DNA of 23,731 nt, taken from IMG/VR virus record IMGVR_UViG_3300035254_000241, positions 1 through 23,731 of that record, one strand, 5' to 3'. Made by a program: the position numbers and the translations under genes. Shown here in pieces: positions 12,604-20,112 of this stretch (its first letter is position 1; each line of letters opens with the position of its first letter). Below the pieces are notes generated by a model. The model was not told where the DNA came from, did not search any database, and saw only the letters and a program-made list of their open reading frames with translations. This DNA is from a virus.

Positions 12604-15235
12604 TGCTATCCTTTGATACTTTAGTGACGTTACTTTCTATAACCTCATCAATAGCCATGTATCGCCCCGTTTCAGGAATAAATCGGGCACCGGGGACGCG
12701 ACCGGTTAGTCCCATTGTTCTTGCTTTTAAAACTGACATTTTCAGGCAATTTTGTTCCGCTACGCTGTCGGCAGTCATCGGTCGAGCAAACGCAATAATA
12801 TCAAAAGGAATCTGTTTTGTCGAGCCTGAGTTATGGGTGATGGTGTGGTTGCCTAAAAGAAAGCGCCCATTGCCGTCAAGCACAAAACCATAGTAGTCTT
12901 GTACACCCAGCGCCTCAACAGTGATGCCTCTCTTTAACGCATTGGTCTGTCTATCAACTTTGTTAACCTTCTGCGTAGGGATTTTATCAATATTCCCAGA
13001 GATCATGACTTGAAATATCTCGGAGCCATTTGAAGAATAATCACTTGAAATTATCTGAGACCTCATGGTACTGTAGAGGCCAAGAGATCTTGCAATGCTT
13101 TTCACCGTTTTTGCAAGTTCTTGCTCTTTCTGGTAGAAATAAAAATGACTGTCACGTGTTGAGTAAGAGCCATCTGTATCAAGCAAGCCCGCAAGAAGCT
13201 CTAGTCGCTGCGCTCTGCTGGCATATTGGTAAGCTGAAGGGATATGTTTATTTTTAAACAAGGCGAGGTCTTTCAACTTGTTAAGCATTTCTCCTTTTGT
13301 TTCTGTTATGAAGTTGAAATATTCTTTGTTGACATCTTTTGGACTTTTCAAGACTACGCCAAGCTCATTAGCCACTCTTTCAACAATACCTAAGCGAGCT
13401 GCGTCCATGATTCTGAAAGCGGATTTAGAGCCATCGCCAAGCCAAGCGCCTAAAGAGTAAGGTGGGATAAGAAGCTCTTGATGAGGTAAATCATAACCCT
13501 CGCTGTAGTGTTGCTTACATCTGTGTTGAAAACTGTCACTTTTATTTAAGAAATCTTCTACAGAAATATCAAATAATTTGTCATTACGCGACACTGTCAA
13601 GACATGGTCTTCATTACAAATGAAAGAATCATTTGAGGTTTTTGTTGTCACTCTGTACATTTGCTGCGAGCCGCGCTTTAACTTTAAAATCTGCCTAGGC
13701 TGGCCGTTGTCACCAATTAGGCAATTTCCGACTTTTAAATTTTGGACTAGTTCAGAAGTACCGTCCGAAAGCAAGATTTTCGTGTCTCTAGCAAGGCAGC
13801 CTTTTATATCATCTAGAGAAGGCAATCTTCCGTCTTCGAATGATTTTTTGTCGTTTGGGGTCTTCCGCAAGTGTGACACAAGACCAATCCACACGTCTGG
13901 ATATTTCTTAACTAATCTTAAGAGATCATTCATTATCTTGTCTTGCGCCTCGTTCCCTTGCAGGTTGTCTGTGCCCTCTGAGACTAATATTGTTATGTGG
14001 TCTATGAAAAGTTTCTTACAGCCTACTAGACACATGTACTCTAATCGGTCCATCACACTGCCGTCACTGACAGAGCCTTGGTGATCTAGTACTTCTAAGC
14101 GATCACCCGCAAACACTTGATCAAATCCCACTTTCAATTCAGCCAAAGGTATCTCTTCTATGGCTCTGTTGCGACGCAACTGCATTCCTGCTAACGCTTT
14201 TCCTGTGTCTCCGGGAGACTCTTCTAAGCTCACTATGCCTACTCGCTCTTCAGAAGTCTCTAGCGTATGCAGTATTATTTCACGCATCAAAGTACTTTTG
14301 CCACTGCCTGTTCCGGAGATAAATAGCGCTATTTCGCCGCCGCGCATTCCCTTTATCTTCGAGTTTAAGCCTGCTAAGCAAGGGGGATAGGGAATAGAAA
14401 CAACTGTGTCTGCCGCTTCAATCGCTGCCCATATGGCATCTCTCTTGATTATCCCCGAAGGTGTGTAGGAGGCAGAGTCAAAAATGCAACTCATCAGGGC
14501 TTTCTCGCCTAAGTCCACTAACACTTCGTTTGCGTCGTTCTTGGGTAGTTTTGTGATGAGTGCCTTGTCGTAACCAACTATTTTTGCGGCTATTTTTTGA
14601 GCTTTGTGGCCTGCGTCGTCTTCATCAAAACAGATTACGACTTCTTTAAAAGAGCGGATCCAAGAGCGATGCTCGACTAGGTGCTCGGCCATGGCTGACG
14701 AAGAGATACCTACAATAGGGTAAAACTTATTGTAGCGCCGATAAGACGCTTCGGCTACGGCAAGTGTGTCGCACTCACCCTCGCAGATGATCAGCCTTTT
14801 GCCGCCCCCGTTAAAATGTTCCTGCCCAAAGAGCATCTTTGAGCCGCTGGGCTCCCAACTGAATTCTTTTGGAAGTTTTCGTATTTTATTCTTCTCTCCG
14901 CTCTCGTACGGATAGTAGTGGTGATCAATGTTTCCATCTTCGTTGTACGAAATGCGAACGCCGTAAAACGTAGTTATGTCTTTAGTTATAGCTCTTGCTT
15001 CAAACCCTCTTATTTTGTAGGTTAAAATTTCTGCAGCACTTCTCCGCTTCATTGTGAAATTTTTAGGGCTGGGTGGCGGCGGTTTTGGAACATCAACCTT
15101 TCCGCTTACAACTTGCTCTTTTGTAAATGCTTTTTCACAAGAGAAACACTTAGCGCCTCCGTCCTCGTAAATTTGCAGCGCATCTGATGACGTGCACGAT
15201 AGACAAGGACGGTTCTTTCCAACTATCCTGCCCAT
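12530..15235 (-). CDS. T7 gp4-like primase-helicase interrupted by an intein, 901 aa
   Basis: The host protein without its intein is 578 aa, close to T7 gp4 (566 aa). In order: a four-cysteine zinc finger (Cys11, 14, 30, 33) that reads the primase site; a TOPRIM primase core (CEGECDTLAV, Glu152; CFDEDDAG, Asp204/206); and a hexameric RecA-type helicase with Walker A GTGSGKST (Lys313) and Walker B LFIDH (Asp412). Residues 480-802 are an intein inserted after IKG and before SGSTKQ. The final extein is SGSTKQIPFDIIAFARP to the C-terminus, which ends WDQGDPVEIL. Activity should need splicing, since the insertion splits a conserved helicase motif. The start ATG has only a weak ribosome binding site. 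Confidence 0.95.
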   Translation of the reverse strand: MGRIVGKNRPCLSCTSSDALQIYEDGGAKCFSCEKAFTKEQVVSGKVDVPKPPPPSPKNFTMKRRSAAEILTYKIRGFEARAITKDITTFYGVRISYNEDGNIDHHYYPYESGEKNKIRKLPKEFSWEPSGSKMLFGQEHFNGGGKRLIICEGECDTLAVAEASYRRYNKFYPIVGISSSAMAEHLVEHRSWIRSFKEVVICFDEDDAGHKAQKIAAKIVGYDKALITKLPKNDANEVLVDLGEKALMSCIFDSASYTPSGIIKRDAIWAAIEAADTVVSIPYPPCLAGLNSKIKGMRGGEIALFISGTGSGKSTLMREIILHTLETSEERVGIVSLEESPGDTGKALAGMQLRRNRAIEEIPLAELKVGFDQVFAGDRLEVLDHQGSVSDGSVMDRLEYMCLVGCKKLFIDHITILVSEGTDNLQGNEAQDKIMNDLLRLVKKYPDVWIGLVSHLRKTPNDKKSFEDGRLPSLDDIKGCLARDTKILLSDGTSELVQNLKVGNCLIGDNGQPRQILKLKRGSQQMYRVTTKTSNDSFICNEDHVLTVSRNDKLFDISVEDFLNKSDSFQHRCKQHYSEGYDLPHQELLIPPYSLGAWLGDGSKSAFRIMDAARLGIVERVANELGVVLKSPKDVNKEYFNFITETKGEMLNKLKDLALFKNKHIPSAYQYASRAQRLELLAGLLDTDGSYSTRDSHFYFYQKEQELAKTVKSIARSLGLYSTMRSQIISSDYSSNGSEIFQVMISGNIDKIPTQKVNKVDRQTNALKRGITVEALGVQDYYGFVLDGNGRFLLGNHTITHNSGSTKQIPFDIIAFARPMTADSVAEQNCLKMSVLKARTMGLTGRVPGARFIPETGRYMAIDEVIESNVTKVSKDSNEEDFKQLGGKTLPWDQGDPVEIL
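12830..13798 (-). mobile_element. Intein with LAGLIDADG homing endonuclease, 323 aa
   Basis: The insert begins with the catalytic Cys in CLARDTKILLSDG (splicing block A), has block B with CNEDHVLTV (His), and ends HTITHN (block G, penultimate His, terminal Asn), followed by Ser as the +1 extein residue. Cys1, His-Asn and Ser+1 are all the residues needed for class 1 protein splicing. Two LAGLIDADG-type helices are visible, LGAWLGDGS (residues 116-124) and LLAGLLDTDGS (201-211), each with its acidic residue, so the homing endonuclease may be active. The region is AT-richer than the flanking exteins by eye, as expected for a mobile insert. Confidence 0.93.
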
Positions 15236-15239
15236 GAGG

Positions 15240-15425
15240 TTACTTCACTGCGTTGAGGATAAGAATATTAGTGAGCCCGAAAACTACTAACTTGAGGCCC
15301 AGAAGGCCTTGATCTGGGATAAGCCTTAGAAGCTCTGTCGCAATAACTAGGTTACCCGCAACTATGAAAAAGAACCCAATAACTGAGCCCAGGGCCGCGA
15401 GGGCGGTCAGGTATTTAGTTGCCAT
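15240..15425 (-). CDS. Two-helix small membrane protein, 61 aa
   Basis: The ATG at 15425 has GGAGG 7 bases upstream and overlaps the nuclease gene by 11 bases. Two hydrophobic segments fill nearly the whole protein: about residues 6-30 (ALAALGSVIGFFFIVAGN) and 41-58 (LLGLKLVVFGLTNILIL), joined by a short turn with Pro and Asp. Size and topology resemble a class II holin, but there is no endolysin next to it and it lies between replication genes, so a membrane anchor or exclusion role is equally possible. Confidence 0.7.
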   Translation of the reverse strand: MATKYLTALAALGSVIGFFFIVAGNLVIATELLRLIPDQGLLGLKLVVFGLTNILILNAVK

Positions 15426-15879
15426 TGGGTGCCTCCATATTTAGAATTCTATTGAGTCTCTCTTTATGTCTGTCAGTTATCATTTCTTTCACCTTCCAGG
15501 TTACTTTCTCAATTCGCTTGTTGTACCACATGTCTGTAGTAGGCGCTTCAACTAAACAAAGCGACCAAGTTTCAGCGTAGCCCACAGTTCCTTTGGTTTT
15601 GTACTCTTCTAAACAGAAGAACTCAAACTCTTCGCGCGGGCGATGCTCGAACATTTCGTTTAAGATATTGGAAGACGACGTGTATTTCCTCCAACCCGTC
15701 TCAACCCCTGACCTGGTTTTAAAACTCTTCTTACCTAGATAAAAGCGCTTAAGAAAGTTATCCCGAATCACGTAAACGAAACCGGAGCCTTTACCCATTT
15801 GCGCGGGAAACTGCCAGTGGCCGTTGTTGAAGTCCGGTAGAGCGCCTTTAAAACCTTGCGGGGGCTGTGGTAGTCGCAT
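15415..15879 (-). CDS. GIY-YIG-like putative endonuclease, 154 aa
   Basis: The ATG at 15879 has AAGGA 6 bases upstream. The core GFVYVIRD then RFYLGKKSF (residues 33-53) fits the two strands of a GIY-YIG nuclease, followed by GWRKYTSSSN, Glu103 in YAETWSL and Asn120 in WYNKRI, which match the expected positions of the catalytic Glu and Asn. This layout is seen in phage proteins often labelled as homing or hypothetical nucleases. T7 carries its Holliday-junction endonuclease I among the replication genes, so this could be a functional replacement; that is inference. It overlaps both neighbours (32 and 11 bases). Confidence 0.6.
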   Translation of the reverse strand: MRLPQPPQGFKGALPDFNNGHWQFPAQMGKGSGFVYVIRDNFLKRFYLGKKSFKTRSGVETGWRKYTSSSNILNEMFEHRPREEFEFFCLEEYKTKGTVGYAETWSLCLVEAPTTDMWYNKRIEKVTWKVKEMITDRHKERLNRILNMEAPNGN

Positions 15880-16168
15880 CTGCTTTCCTTTTTTCGATAA
15901 TTTTTTCTAATTCTTCCACAATGACGTCACCGTGGCAAGGTCGGGGTTTACAGAAGCAGCCCAACCGAAGCCCCAACAAATCAGCAATGTCACGATCTGT
16001 TATTTTAGTTCCCCTGCGGAGTTCTGCGAAGTACGCTCTAAACTTCTCAACAACGTCTTCGCGGGAGCCGTCTTTACCGATTATGAAAGGATTACCCCAT
16101 TTGGAGCCGCGCCCGATGTAGACATCATACGGCTGATAGTTCTTGTTGACCACCACAGTTTTCCGCAT
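15848..16168 (-). CDS. DUF4326 family protein, 106 aa
   Basis: The ATG at 16168 shares a base with the exonuclease stop (TGATG), with GGAG 8 bases upstream. The protein has both hallmarks of DUF4326: VYIGRGSKWGNPF (16-28) and LGCFCKPRPCHGDVI (69-83), with helices between. The fixed Cys-x-Cys and Cys-His could bind metal or form an active site. The biochemical role of this family is not established to my knowledge; it occurs in many phages near nucleotide or DNA metabolism genes. The last 32 bases overlap the next gene. Confidence 0.85.
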   Translation of the reverse strand: MRKTVVVNKNYQPYDVYIGRGSKWGNPFIIGKDGSREDVVEKFRAYFAELRRGTKITDRDIADLLGLRLGCFCKPRPCHGDVIVEELEKIIEKRKADATTTAPARF

Positions 16169-16983
16169 CAGCGCATCTCCATGACAAAGGGCCACTCTTT
16201 CAGCGTGAAGTAGTCGTTCCAACTTTTCTGTATATGAATTAGTTTACCATTCGCTAATAGGTAATCTTCCCACTCCCCATGATAGACCTCAAAGTACATA
16301 CCGCAGACAACTTCCTGGCACTGCTCAGGTGTGTCGCAGTGTTCGATAGCCTTAAGAGCTTTGACAGGGCCAATTCGAGGCAGTCCGGGGATATGGTCAG
16401 TAGGGTCGCCTGACAGCAGCTGTGAATAGTAGAGCTGCATGGCCGAGAGGTCAGTGACTTCTTCCAGCACTTTCTTCTTGAGGTTGTAGTGTTTTCCGGG
16501 AATGCATTTTAGGTCTTTGTCAATGGAAGCGACCACGAAAGGTATGTCGTAAAATCTACACTCTTCAGCCCAAATACGAAGTAAGTCGTCGGCTTCTTTG
16601 TCGCCAGCATGTAACGCTAACCCCTCTTTTACAGCGTAATCCCGGATCATCTGGACAAAAGGATTCGGAATGCGCCACTTACCGCGATCTCTTTTATACT
16701 CGTGGTATATTCGGTCTCTGAAGTTCTTTCCGTCTTTCATTGCCATCAACATGTTGTCGCTGAAAAGCGCCTCTGACAAATCTTTGAGAATGCTGTGAAA
16801 CAAGTTTACACACTTGCCCCAGGTTTTGACGTCGTCTCTTGGGCTGTAGCCGGGGATGCTTGCTGCGCCTTTGAACCGGTCCATGTCAATCCCGTGCAGT
16901 CTGAAATACTCCACTTTCTCGCCCCAGGCTCTTTCACAGGCCATATGGGCAACGACGTCTCCGTCGGTTAAAATTACTAACAT
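16168..16983 (-). CDS. 5'-3' exonuclease (FEN/T7 gp6-type), 271 aa
   Basis: I start at the ATG at 16983, with AGGAGA 6 bases upstream, rather than the GTG five codons earlier. Visible family motifs: LTDGDVVAH near the N-terminus (metal-binding Asp7 and Asp9), KEADDLLRIW, VVASIDKDLK, and SGDPTDHIPGLPRIGPVKA (helix-hairpin-helix-2 with the K+-binding loop). These define the PIN-like FEN superfamily that removes RNA primers and degrades DNA 5'-3'. At 271 aa it is slightly shorter than T7 gp6 (300 aa). It overlaps the previous gene by 7 bases and is in the replication block, consistent with primer removal and host DNA breakdown. Confidence 0.92.
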   Translation of the reverse strand: MLVILTDGDVVAHMACERAWGEKVEYFRLHGIDMDRFKGAASIPGYSPRDDVKTWGKCVNLFHSILKDLSEALFSDNMLMAMKDGKNFRDRIYHEYKRDRGKWRIPNPFVQMIRDYAVKEGLALHAGDKEADDLLRIWAEECRFYDIPFVVASIDKDLKCIPGKHYNLKKKVLEEVTDLSAMQLYYSQLLSGDPTDHIPGLPRIGPVKALKAIEHCDTPEQCQEVVCGMYFEVYHGEWEDYLLANGKLIHIQKSWNDYFTLKEWPFVMEMR

Positions 16984-17225
16984 GCTGTTCTCCTGCACAA
17001 TACTTCAATAAGCTCTTGAGCAATCTCTACGCTGGTTTGTAAAAAAGCGGCGAGCTCTTCGGCCTTTGCATTAGTCGTCACGCAGCGCCCCTCCAGGGTG
17101 GCCATCTCTACATCAGTGTCGCAGCAAGTAAGGCGATAGTCGTTAGCGTCTTCTCCGACGATATGTACGCAGTCATGCATCTTGTTGAAGTCCCATGTAG
17201 CATCTGTTACAACGTTCACTTTCAA
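16977..17225 (-). CDS. Hypothetical protein, 82 aa (TTG start)
   Basis: The TTG at 17225 is preceded by GAGGG 6 bases upstream, so I prefer it; an ATG at 17180 would give a 67-aa protein with a poorer site but a much shorter overlap with the gene before it. The product has VTDATWDFNKMHDCVHIVG near the N-terminus, a Cys pair in LTCCDTD, and a helical C-terminal half (AEELAAFLQTSVEIAQELI). The TTG choice makes a 53-base overlap with the cysteine-rich gene. Unknown family. Confidence 0.55.
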   Translation of the reverse strand: MKVNVVTDATWDFNKMHDCVHIVGEDANDYRLTCCDTDVEMATLEGRCVTTNAKAEELAAFLQTSVEIAQELIEVLCRRTAC

Positions 17226-17352
17226 CTGCGCCCTCTAACTCCTCCTCTGCCGTAACGCGCGCTGCGCAGATTACGCACTCGTAAGTTTGTACGCAGAACT
17301 CGCAAGGTGGGTTGATGTGGCAAGAGCAACCTTCATCTATGATTTCACTCAT
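17173..17352 (-). CDS. Cysteine-rich small protein, 59 aa
   Basis: The ATG at 17352 overlaps the preceding stop as ATGA. The 59 residues carry eight cysteines: CSCH near the N-terminus (Cys9, Cys11), then CEFC (17, 20), CVIC (26, 29) and CNRC (48, 51). Three CxxC pairs and a CxC suggest two zinc sites, a treble-clef or zinc-ribbon type. Such small zinc proteins in phages often bind host proteins or nucleic acid, but no target can be named. It lies between DNA polymerase and exonuclease. Confidence 0.7.
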   Translation of the reverse strand: MSEIIDEGCSCHINPPCEFCVQTYECVICAARVTAEEELEGAVESERCNRCYMGLQQDA

Positions 17353-17528
17353 TTGATTTTCCTTATAACTGTTTGTTGCGCCTTGCTTTGTACTGAGAGC
17401 GAGATGTCGCCTTCAGGCGTCCCAAATGTGAGCTTTACTTTCTTATCTGCGTCAGCATGGCAAATGGCCTGGAACGCCAGCTGCCACTCTACTTCAGTTT
17501 TGATGTTTACGAGAACGACTTGACACAT
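17349..17528 (-). CDS. Hypothetical protein, 59 aa
   Basis: The ATG at 17528 is two bases after the DNA polymerase stop, with GAGGT about 10 bases upstream inside the polymerase gene. The 59 residues begin MCQVVLVNIKTEVEWQLAFQ and continue with KKVKLTFGTPEG and a basic end (VIRKIK). It looks like a small mixed alpha/beta fold. It is coupled to the next gene by ATGA. No family recognised; position and spacing support it. Confidence 0.7.
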   Translation of the reverse strand: MCQVVLVNIKTEVEWQLAFQAICHADADKKVKLTFGTPEGDISLSVQSKAQQTVIRKIK

Positions 17529-17530
17529 GT

Positions 17531-19471
17531 TCAGTGTACCTCATACCAGTTGTCTCCGGTTTTGCCTTCGCCATCCATGATTGTGATTCCAAACAGCTTA
17601 GGGCCTTCTTGGAAAGCTTTTTGGCCTAGTTCAGCGGCTCTTTCAGCAAACTCTTCGGGTACTTGGAAGTCCAGTTCGTCATGCATGAATATGCATGGCT
17701 TGTAAGGGATTTTTTCTTCTTGTAAGTAGCGTCTCAAAAGCAAACAAGCGCCTGCACATGTTGCTTTTTCACACGACTGCAGAAGGTATACGAGCAGTTT
17801 GTGGAAGGAATCTACGTAGATTCGAACGCCGCCAATCGAGGGAATGTATCCATTATTGTTACCTCTTGTTGACGTCGCCCGATAAACTTTCGCCAGCTTC
17901 TCCAGCAAAGCTTTAAACCCTGGGACGGCTGCGGTAAAGCCTTTCTTGAGTGTGTTGCCTTGTTTGTCTTTCTGTACGCCAAAAATGTAACCCCAGAGTT
18001 TTCCGCCAGAGGCCCCGAAAAGGAAAGCATAGAGAATACGCTTTGCAGCACTTCTTTTCTTTCCGGCGAGGACTTCTTCAAGACTGTGTTCTGCGTCAGC
18101 CTTTGCACCTTGCATCACAAGGTACTGATCCCAGTCAATGCCCATGCTCCCCAGCACTTCTTCTAGCTTACTCGCATTATAAGTATGAATGTCCTCGTGT
18201 AGTAAAATTCGAGTAAATTCGTCATTATTCAAGTAATGCGCAAGGCCCCTTGCTTGGTTGCCTGAAGAATCACAGCCAACTACTTTCCAGCCCTTGTCGG
18301 CTTTAAACAGAGAACGCATTTCAGGGCCGTAAAGAGAGTCGCTGGAAGGTACATTTACAACAATCTTGTGACGGGCTCTCATACTGGGGGTGCCAAGGGT
18401 GAAGCAGGAACCGCGCAAACAGCCGTCTCCGCCTATGTTTTCAAGCCAAGTATTGAGGATGCTGTGACGTGATCTGATAGTGCGATATTCAGAATACAAC
18501 TTGCCGTCGCCGCCAAGAAACTCCAGAGAATCGTCGGTGATTTTTGGAGTTGTTCGGACTTTCTCAAACGTCACTGGGTTTTGCTTTGAATTGTACTGTG
18601 TTGGCACCCAGCCTTCTCTGAAGAGGAATATTTTGACGTCGGCGACGGAGCTCAGCTTGAGGTGATGAAACTCAACACGACTATAAGAACCGTCAACTAA
18701 TCGTCCTGCATCTTCCTGCCCCTCTTCGGGATCAATTCGAAACCAGTTTGCGGTGTGCTGATTGTAATCGCCGTTCTTTTTCCATTTAGGCTCTTTTGCG
18801 GGTACTTCGCCCTTGCAAGCATCGACGGCAACTGTCTTGATACCGAGCTTTGATTCCAAGAGTTCTGTTGTGCTCGCAATTTTGTCTGTCATCTCCGCAA
18901 ACAAGACTTTTGCGGATTCTTCATCAAAAGGCCATCCGTACCATTCTGCCTCTGCGCACCAACTTGAAATTGCATGTTCTGCCTGAAGATAATGAACTAC
19001 GTTGGCATTTTCACTGGCCAGGCCTGTAAACTCTTCAAGCAAATAGTTATAAACTTTTAAGTTCAAGTCTACGTCTCTTTCGCAGTACAGCAACATTTCT
19101 TCCGAGTACTCGTGAAAATCTTCAAAGTCAAGCTTGTCGTACTCAAAGTATAAACCCCAAACTTTAAGAGAATGGCCGGCATCCCCAAAACGCTTGTAAT
19201 TTAACACTTGGCTCATGAGCAGGGTGTCGTGTATTCTGCAGCTATGAGGCAAGTCAAAATCAAAATGTCGCTTCAACACTAGCAGGTCGAAGCCAATTAT
19301 ATTGTGGCCGATAACAACCTCAGCCTTGCCGAGCTTCTCACGCCAGCCTTCATCGCCTTCAAGATAGTAAAATTTTTCTTTTGTGTCAATGTCTTGAAGG
19401 TAAACTATCCAGCAGCGATCAAAAATCCAGAGATAGCCATTCGTTTCGATATCGAATACGTATTTTGACAT
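17531..19471 (-). CDS. Family A DNA polymerase (T7 gp5-like), 646 aa
   Basis: The replicative polymerase. Exonuclease motifs: FDIETNG (Asp7, Glu9), GHNIIGFD (Asp62) and YCERDVD (Asp133). Polymerase motif A is GCDSSGNQARGLAH (Asp401, Arg408), motif B RSAAKRILYAFLFGA (Arg473, Lys477, Tyr481) and motif C MHDEL (His597, Asp598, Glu599). It ends GKTGDNWYEVH, matching the T7 C-terminus in pattern. Odd points: the steric-gate Glu of motif A is Gln406, and Tyr481 (not Phe) is at the site linked to dideoxynucleotide acceptance. The insert where T7 binds thioredoxin is shorter and different, so processivity may not use thioredoxin. A hairpin precedes the start and the ribosome binding site is weak. Confidence 0.97.
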   Translation of the reverse strand: MSKYVFDIETNGYLWIFDRCWIVYLQDIDTKEKFYYLEGDEGWREKLGKAEVVIGHNIIGFDLLVLKRHFDFDLPHSCRIHDTLLMSQVLNYKRFGDAGHSLKVWGLYFEYDKLDFEDFHEYSEEMLLYCERDVDLNLKVYNYLLEEFTGLASENANVVHYLQAEHAISSWCAEAEWYGWPFDEESAKVLFAEMTDKIASTTELLESKLGIKTVAVDACKGEVPAKEPKWKKNGDYNQHTANWFRIDPEEGQEDAGRLVDGSYSRVEFHHLKLSSVADVKIFLFREGWVPTQYNSKQNPVTFEKVRTTPKITDDSLEFLGGDGKLYSEYRTIRSRHSILNTWLENIGGDGCLRGSCFTLGTPSMRARHKIVVNVPSSDSLYGPEMRSLFKADKGWKVVGCDSSGNQARGLAHYLNNDEFTRILLHEDIHTYNASKLEEVLGSMGIDWDQYLVMQGAKADAEHSLEEVLAGKKRSAAKRILYAFLFGASGGKLWGYIFGVQKDKQGNTLKKGFTAAVPGFKALLEKLAKVYRATSTRGNNNGYIPSIGGVRIYVDSFHKLLVYLLQSCEKATCAGACLLLRRYLQEEKIPYKPCIFMHDELDFQVPEEFAERAAELGQKAFQEGPKLFGITIMDGEGKTGDNWYEVH

Positions 19472-19481
19472 GTTCTTAATA

Positions 19482-19499
19482 GGGAGGTTTTCACCTCCC
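19482..19499 (-). promoter_or_regulatory. GNRA-loop hairpin upstream of DNA polymerase
   Basis: On the minus strand GGGAGGT, loop GAAA, ACCTCCC make a perfect 7-bp stem in the 39-base gap before the polymerase ATG. No T run follows, so it is not a terminator. It locks the only strong GGAGG in the gap inside a stem, 22 bases from the ATG. It may control translation, mark an RNA processing site, or stabilise the message. Confidence 0.6.
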
Positions 19500-19510
19500 C
19501 CCTCTTAGGC

Positions 19511-20107
19511 TTACATGCATTCGCCCGGCATGGAAGGCATGGCTGCTAGCCACGTGTGAACCAGGTCTGCTGTAATAGGCTGGCAATTGTTTTCCATGTA
19601 AAGTATTGCATACATTTTGTAAAACAAACTCTTTTTGCGCTCTTGCAGCGGACTGTCTTTTCTGCCCAGGCGCTCCATATACTTGGATTCTTGGAGATCA
19701 ACTGCGGCGAGGAAGACAACAGGGTTGCTGTATTTTTCTTTGCGGCTCTCGATGTCAAGCCAGCCAAGATCAGGCAGTCCTTTAAGCATCCCCCGGTAGT
19801 AATCCGGATTAACTGCTTTGTCTGTTGGAATGCTCTCAACCCCAGGCGGCATCTGTGTGCTGCTGCGATGCCACTGGTACCTTTCCAATGCTAGTATCCA
19901 ACTCTCGTAAGCGTCCAGATCGTGCATCGCAAAAGTTGTTTTTTCAGAGTGATCGGTCACATGCAAGATATAATTGTTGAACAAACCTAGTAAAGTCTGA
20001 CTTTTAAAGTCTGCCAAAAAATCAGTCAAATGCGGGTCTGTTGTGGTGGCAACTCTTCGGTATTCACCTGATTCGGTTTTTAACATCACATCAATTGTGT
20101 AGCGCAT
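19511..20107 (-). CDS. DUF3310-containing protein (T7 gp1.7-like), 198 aa
   Basis: The C-terminal part has NPDYYRGM (residues 100-107) and SKYMERLGRKDSPLQERKKS (141-160), the two ends of the DUF3310 pattern (NP.HY.G then KY..R...K....D..KA). DUF3310 is also the C-terminal domain of T7 gp1.7, a nucleotide kinase of 196 aa, and the length matches. Residues 1-95 are unlike gp1.7 and not recognised. A role in nucleotide metabolism is therefore plausible but not shown. The ATG at 20107 has AGAG 3-4 bases upstream and follows SSB by 5 bases. Confidence 0.65.
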   Translation of the reverse strand: MRYTIDVMLKTESGEYRRVATTTDPHLTDFLADFKSQTLLGLFNNYILHVTDHSEKTTFAMHDLDAYESWILALERYQWHRSSTQMPPGVESIPTDKAVNPDYYRGMLKGLPDLGWLDIESRKEKYSNPVVFLAAVDLQESKYMERLGRKDSPLQERKKSLFYKMYAILYMENNCQPITADLVHTWLAAMPSMPGECM

Positions 20108-20112
20108 TTCTC

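Noticed and set aside
13578-14084. Long plus-strand open frame opposite the primase-helicase and intein
   Set aside because: It is antisense to strongly conserved helicase and intein motifs and has no ribosome binding site. The same holds for the other plus-strand frames in the window, including 2249-2662 and 17287-18216.
15240-15425. Calling the two-helix protein a holin
   Set aside because: Topology fits, but no endolysin or spanin lies nearby and many phage membrane proteins look alike; left as a membrane protein of unknown role.
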